From NCBI GenBank assembly GCA_023374045.1, contig CM041779.1:124001-188000 (forward strand): DNA of 64,000 bases, given 5' to 3'. The translations under genes were made by a program, and so were the position numbers. Positions 58,801-64,000 of the stretch are shown one piece after another (the stretch's first letter is position 1; each line of letters starts with the position of its first letter). The notes under the pieces were generated by a model that was given only the letters and a program-made list of their open reading frames with translations, was not told where the DNA came from and did not search any database. The stretch comes from Limonium bicolor. Lineage: Eukaryota > Streptophyta > Magnoliopsida > Caryophyllales > Plumbaginaceae.

Positions 58801-59245
58801 ATCAAGCTCTCTTTCAAATTCCAAAGGTAAACATCAATTCTAACACATTAAGTACTCCTTGTGACCTAGGGTTTGTTCATGAGTTTAAGTATAACACTTA
58901 ACACTCACTACCCTTATTTGTATAATTGATTAGAAGATTGTCAAGTAAACAAAGGTTCTTGCCGGTTTTCAATCAAGAAAGACAAGTGAAGAGAGGAAGT
59001 CTTACGGAGGAAAAGGTGAATGATCTATCCTAATATAGATTAGTACCTTAGGAAATGAGCTTGCATTGTTTATAAACAACCTTAAGAGCCAAAGGGAAAT
59101 GAGTTAGTAAAATATCCACAAGGTGGATTATAAGGACATGGGAGCATTGTTGTGTGTATTTGCAGGTTGAAGGCATTTATTATGTGGAAATTCAGTGTCT
59201 AAGATTATTGCAATTTAAGGGCTTAAGAGCCATGTCATTTAAGGG
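58801..59245 (+). mobile_element. LTR-C, piece 4
   Basis: Resumes the A-like LTR at the equivalent of about 1880 in LTR-A ('ctctctttcaaattcc-aaaggtaaa', 'tcatgagtttaagt', 'atttaagggcctg') and stops near 59245 at the TRIM. The remaining ~2.7 kb of the LTR is absent. Confidence 0.75.
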
Positions 59246-59515
59246 CCTGCGTGCCAAAGCGGACAATATCACACATGTGGGCTGATTAGGGTGGACTGTC
59301 ACAGATGGTATCAGAGCCAGACCCAGGTCGGTGTGCCAGTGAGCCCGTGAGGGCACTGGGCTCCCTAAGGGGGATAGAGTGTAACACCTGGTGTGGTGTT
59401 CCTCCCACTTGTGTGACGCGTTTTGGGGCTAGGAAACACTAGGAACAAATCCGTGCGGCCTGCGTGCCAAAGCGGACAATATCACACATGTGGGCTGATT
59501 AGGCTGGCTGTCACA
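59246..59515 (+). mobile_element. TRIM (miniature LTR element), 5'-truncated
   Basis: 5' LTR fragment ending GGACTGTCACA (59303), PBS TGGTATCAGAGCC (59306-59318), a ~75-bp internal region, PPT CTAAGGGGGATAGAG (to 59379), then a full 136-bp 3' LTR, TGTAACACCTGG ... GCTGTCACA (59380-59515). The last ~58 bp of the 3' LTR repeats the 5' fragment with few changes. The very short LTRs and internal region without coding define a TRIM. Confidence 0.88.
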
Positions 59516-59516
59516 C

Positions 59517-60262
59517 TAAATGTTAAAAAGTTCACCAAAATTCACAAAAAAATATAAATACTATACAAATATATATTAAAATTAAAAAAATTTAAATAGG
59601 ATACAAAGATTAAAATATTATAAATATTGAAAAAAATATTTCTTAGATTTTTTAAAATTATTCAGTACCATAAAAATATATAGAGTTTTGAACACATAAA
59701 TTATATCAATCTTACTCATTTATACCAATTAAGTACCATACATTTTTTAAAATATTTTTTTGTATCAATATAATTATTATTTAAAAAATTATTTTAGATT
59801 TTGATATTTAGATTTTTTTTAAAAATATATTCTATATTGCATATAATATAAATTTAAAATATTTTTCTCGATATTAGTTTAGAATATAATTTAATTTATG
59901 TTGAATAAATATTTCAAATTGGTAGAAAAACGATTATAAAAATGTACAAAGTATGGTACTTAATTGATATAAATTAGTAGAAATATCGATATAAATTTTT
60001 TTTAAAACTCTATATTCTATTTTATGGTACTAAATAATTTAAAAACATCTAAAAAATATTTATCATTTTTAAAGTTTTTACGATTATTATATATTTTGTT
60101 AATATATTGTTAATTTTTTACAATTTTATAATTTAGATATATATTCTTTATATTATTTTGAATTTTTATTGTATTTTTTAACACTTAAGGGCATATTATG
60201 AACTTGAAAAGTACTTTGTTAACTAGTAGGGGTATTTTCGTGAATTTTCCTTCTGGTCAATT
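59517..60262. repeat. AT-rich inverted repeat
   Basis: Arms about 59517-59800 and 59880-60185 are imperfect reverse complements (TGTTAAAAA near each outer end; 'cagtaccataaaa' and 'ttttatggtacta' inside). The right flank 60185-60262 is the reverse complement of 40618-40692. Likely a MITE-like foldback that lost its left flank when the TRIM or LTR-C boundary changed. No genes. Confidence 0.55.
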
Positions 60263-60282
60263 GTTAAGTCAAAATCCTTTAG

Positions 60283-61330
60283 TTTTGATGATAGCGAACT
60301 TGTGTTGTTTATCTAATGTGTTTGTTGAGTTTACAATTTAGATAAATAGGTCGAGGAGTGGCTTTGCACGCAAGGTTGCAAGCACACTCCATTCATGACA
60401 GATGCCTATCTAGTCGGGCACTTGTCTATGAGAGCTCCGGCAGAACTTCTAGTACACTCAAGAGGTCAAGCACACAAACCATGTCTCTCATGCATCAGAC
60501 GCGGTAGTAGGATAAAATCCATCAAGTCTCCCAACAAACTCATGCAGACTCATGCATCCACACAAGCAACTAGTTCATGTCAAAGTCTTGCTCTAATGAA
60601 CAAGATAACAAGACAAGGCCAGGGCTATTAAGATACTCGTACAACATTAAATGAAGCCTTGGAGAGCATTAATGAGCATTAATGAGGCAAACAAGATCAG
60701 GCAAGTAGAGAGTGCAAGTGGTGACCGACCACCTAAGTACTCACCTTCAACATGTCCAACCACAGGGCGACACATGTCCTGACGGTTCCAAAGCAAGTTG
60801 AAGATCAGCTTATATTTGGGCTTGACTATTCTACTTAGGATAAAGAAAAAATGACTCTTAGAGTCTAGGAGATCATAGGTCGTTTGTTACAAGTCTAAAC
60901 ACGCATGTATAAATATGATGTATAACGTCTTTTGTAAATAACTTGGTCACACACGAAGAAAAGAGATAACTAGAGTAATGTGTGAGTCAGACTGAGTGTG
61001 GGTAAACACTAGGAAGTTGGTGAGCTGGATAGGACAGGATTGGTGACTTAATACTTGGTGTATTTGGTAGACTAACCAGTTTGGGAATGGTTGGGGAACC
61101 ATAAGCCTACTGTCAGGAAAGGGTAGAGTACTTTGGGATAAAGTGCTAAACTGTCCCGGAGTCCATAGGTAAGGTGGAGGGAGATTGAGTGAATTTCTGT
61201 ATGTAAATTCTCAATCACAAAGGAGTTTCCAATTGGAGGGAGATTAAGTACTTCCCTGAATCATCAAGTAGTTCATCTAGGACAATGACACGTCCATGGC
61301 CCGTCGAGGACGCATCAGGAGCACTAGCCA
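60283..61330 (+). mobile_element. Copia-2 (SIRE/Maximus-like) 5' LTR
   Basis: Begins TTTTGATGATAGCGAAC, as SIRE-type LTRs do apart from the TG; the same start is repeated at 63862. The PBS TGGTATCAGA (61339-61348) follows 'gtttcaat'. Length about 1.05 kb fits SIRE-like LTRs. The exact first bases are uncertain, as no TG is seen at either copy. Confidence 0.7.
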
Positions 61331-61429
61331 GTTTCAATTGGTATCAGACAAGGTCTCTTCTAGAAAGCTAACTGCTTTGGAAGATGATCAAAATGTCTCA
61401 CTCAAACCTACTGGCGTCAAAAGAAGGCT

Positions 61430-62570
61430 CTACGCCAAATCGACCACCACTCTTCAATGGAGACAACTACACTCACTAGAAGAACAAAATGGAGTACCAT
61501 ATCATATCAAATGACCCAATGATGTGGAAGGTAATATCACGTGGTGAATACACCTTCTAAGATGCTCAAGGATAAGACATATCAGTTGACAACATGACTG
61601 ATGATCAAATCAAGAAGTTGATAATCAATGCACGAGCAGTAAGAATCCTGCATTGTGCATTACTACCTAAGCAATACTCCATGGTAGCCTCAGCTAAAAT
61701 AACCAAGGAAATATGGGAAACACTTGAAGTCACCTATGAAGGAAATGATGAGATCAAGAAGACTCGCATTGAACTATTGCTTACTCATTGGGAGTTATTC
61801 AAGAAGGAAGAAAAATAAAGCATTTCTAAAATGCACACTAGGTTCACCAAGCTGTTCAATGAAATGCTTGTGCTGGGAAGAACTATCTCAAATGAGGATA
61901 AAATTTGAAAATTCCTCAGATTACTTCCTTCATCTTTGATAGCAAAGTCAATGCCATGCAAGAAGTCCATAATCTCTCAAAAATGTCTCTGGCAGACATG
62001 TTGGGATCATTAATAACATTTGAGCTAAAGTTACAACGAAGAAATCCATAAAGCTTAATAAGGGAGATAGGAAAAGGCATAGCCCTTTAGGTAGCTAAAA
62101 ATGAAAAATATGAGTCACGATAAGACGACGATGAGATGGTCCTCCATGCCAAGAGGCATTTTTGAAAAATTCTTAAAAATAATATGAGAAGAGGAAAGGA
62201 CTCCGAGGAATCTGACGATCACCAAAGAAAGAGCAATGACAAGTGTTTTGGGTGTTCAAAACGCGGGCACCACATCAAAGTCTGCCCACAATGACCCCAA
62301 GAGGACAACGACAGGATCAGGAAACCTGTTCGAAGATTGTTCAACAAAAAACCTAATAAAGAAGCCTTCGTTGCTGCATGGGGAGACTCAGTACTCATTG
62401 ATGATGATCAAACCACAGACATTGATCTCTTTGGGGATGAAAATGCTCACTTTTTCCTTAAGGAAGTTTGCTTGATGGCTCAAGACAGGGAAACATCAGA
62501 ATCAGAGGAGAAAGAGGAACAACCCGAGGTAAACTATTCTCAACTAAGAAAAGAAAGTTCAAAAAGTTGA
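61430..62570 (+). pseudogene. Copia-2 gag, inactivated
   Basis: In order: PPLFNGDNYTH-stop-KNKMEYHI (W codon changed to TAG, about 61447-61500), a UBN2-type core (IKKLIINARAVRILHCALLP, ITKEIWETLEVTYEGND, 61594-61818), a frame change, FTKLFNEMLVLGRTISNEDK, then a CCHC knuckle CFGCSKRGHHIKVC (62240-62281) and an acidic segment (FVAAWGDSVLIDDDQTTD, 62337-62570). Order and motifs fit SIRE-like copia Gag. Several stops and shifts; not translatable. Confidence 0.8.
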
Positions 62571-62879
62571 ACTTTCTAGAACTCTGAAAGTTTTCCCTTA
62601 TATTGGTTGATCAACTAGAGGCACTAGAAAATTAAAATAAAGAACTCTTGGAAGAAAATGAAAAACTAGAGAAAGGTTCAGATAAGGATAAGGTAGTGAA
62701 ACTTATGAATGCACTCAAGAATTTCAAACCGACTATTGTGAAATTCTTGTTGTTTATGAGAAAATGAAGCTAGGAAAACAACCTGAAATTGATAAACTGA
62801 TTGCTGCACTTGACAAGAAAGAAAACAAACTAGCATCCACAAAAGAAAAATATGCAAAACTAGAAAATGATACTAGGAC

Positions 62880-63861
62880 ACCCATGTGGAAGAATAAATG
62901 ACCGGCCGGGTACCCATCGGGAACCCGTCAAACAGGTGTCTGCTACCTATGCAAACAACCCAATCATCACGAAGCCAAATGTTATAGAACACGATTTATC
63001 AGGAATTGGCAACTAAAGAAAATGGAGCTAAGCTGGGTAGTCAAAGATGTTCATAGAACAATATCACTAGGTGGAGATGGGTCCAAACATTCTTGGGACC
63101 CTAACCCCACACTATTAACTTGTTAAGCGCATAATCAAGTAGGAAGGGATCCTTGATGGTACATCGACAGTGAGTGCTCTAAACATATGACAGAAGACAA
63201 GTGGAAATTCTTCTCACTTGAACTAGGAAGCCAAGGAACTGTCTCCTTTGGCGACAACAAAAAAGGAAAAATTATCGGTATAGGTAAGGTTGGTTTTACT
63301 TCAAATTATATTATTGATAGTTAATGGATTAAAATTCAATTTACTCAATGTATCTCAAATTTGTGACAAAGGTAACTCAGTCCACTTCTATTCTACACAT
63401 TGTAGCATAGTGAGTCTGGGTGATGAAAAGGAGTTGTTAAGGGGTAAAATATTGAAAAATGTATACGTAACCAGTCTGGAGGATATTGACAATCTAAACC
63501 TTCCACGCTTGACTGCTTCAATAGATGACTCCACATTATGACATAAAATACTATGGCATGTCAGTATATCCTTACTAAGAAAGCTAGTAAAAAATCAGTT
63601 GGTAAGAGGTCTCCCAGAGATTAAGAAATCTGAGATCAATCTTTCTGATGTCTATATGAGAAGTAAACAAACTAAAACTTCTTTTAAATACAAAAAACAT
63701 GGTAAGTACATCTAAGCCACTTGAACTACTTCATATGGACTTATGCGGACCAATAGAGTTAGATGTTTTAGAGGAAATTGGTTTGTGTTTGTTATTGTTG
63801 ATGATTACTCACGATTTGTATGGATAATCTTTATTGCATCTATTAAATCAAGATCATTTAT
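62880..63861 (+). pseudogene. Copia-2 protease and integrase N-terminal part, truncated
   Basis: A knuckle CYLCKQPNHHEAKC (62942-62983), a protease-like WYIDSECSKHMTEDKWKFF (about 63160-63215) in which the catalytic DSG is DSE, a pre-integrase segment (LKFNLLNVSQICDKGNSVHF, 63290-63541) and the start of the integrase core (MDLCGP, VDDYSRFVWIIF; to about 63850). The HHCC zinc site has lost both cysteines (SDVYMRSKQ where CDACQ-GKQ is usual). RT and RNase H are absent: an LTR start follows at 63862. Non-functional. Confidence 0.8.
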
Positions 63862-64000
63862 TTTTGATGATAGCAAACCTGTGTTGTTTATCTAATATGT
63901 TTGTTGAGCTTATAATTCAGAAAAACAAGTAGAGGAGTGGCTTAGCACGCAAGGTTGCAAGTGCACTCCGTTCATGACATGTGCCATCCAGTTGGGCACC
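63862..64000 (+). mobile_element. Second copy of the copia-2 LTR start (cut by window edge)
   Basis: TTTTGATGATAGCAAACCTG onward matches 60283 on, with about 10% differences by eye. It abuts integrase coding DNA without a PPT, so it may be the 3' LTR after an internal deletion or the 5' LTR of another copy nested here. Confidence 0.75.

Noticed and set aside
58720..59300. A host gene promoter or exon near the D/LTR-C junction
   Set aside because: The sequence is fully explained by the end of LTR-D, a piece of LTR-C and the TRIM.

Overview
This window looks like heterochromatic, transposon-saturated DNA from a large-genome flowering plant, probably a eudicot; the species cannot be told. All PBSs that can be read match plant initiator tRNA-Met, LTRs are 4-5.4 kb, and Ty3/gypsy-derived LARD-like, Ty1/copia, CACTA and TRIM elements are nested in one another. 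I see no intact host gene, rRNA, tRNA or CRISPR array. Most open frames are short shadows of repeats.

Layout. 1-14276: LARD-like family A in tandem form (end of one internal domain, LTR, complete internal domain, second LTR lacking its last ~80 bp). 14277-35068: a dead reverse-strand copia element. Its gag is split by a reverse-oriented solo LTR of family B (14955-15808 plus 29160-32639), which is itself split by a complete forward LARD-B element (15809-29159, TSD CGCTT). Its 5' LTR carries a 1,047-bp CACTA element (33919-34965, TSD AAC). 35069-40702: probable LINE debris, a CACTA-like element (~35715-40040) holding a ~1.5-kb near-palindrome, and LTR scraps. 40703-59245: an A-like LTR in four pieces, interrupted by a foldback element with ~0.8-kb inverted ends (41200-44965), a 4.5-kb solo LTR of family B' (45384-49931, TSD GAAAA), and family D, a 5'-truncated element with an intron-bearing gag and a 5.4-kb LTR (50056-58800). 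59246-59515: a TRIM. 59517-60262: an AT-rich inverted repeat. 60283-64000: a defective SIRE-like copia element, with a second copy of its LTR start at the window edge.

The most interesting signal is shared by families A, B, B' and D. They lack pol and have diverged widely, but they keep the same set of short RNA-like structures at matching places: a 22-nt hairpin (9-bp stem, NNGG loop) 80-110 nt before the LTR end, with compensatory changes and a wholly different stem in D; a PBS half-buried in a perfect 10-bp hairpin (A, B); a palindrome 830-920 nt after the PBS; a ~220-nt conserved noncoding block; a CACTC/GAGTG hairpin block; a second polypurine tract inside the element; and arrays of GC-rich hairpins in the LTRs. 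Together these suggest a lineage of non-autonomous retroelements kept alive by RNA structure, with reverse transcription and packaging supplied in trans. That function is inference; the structures are read directly from the sequence.
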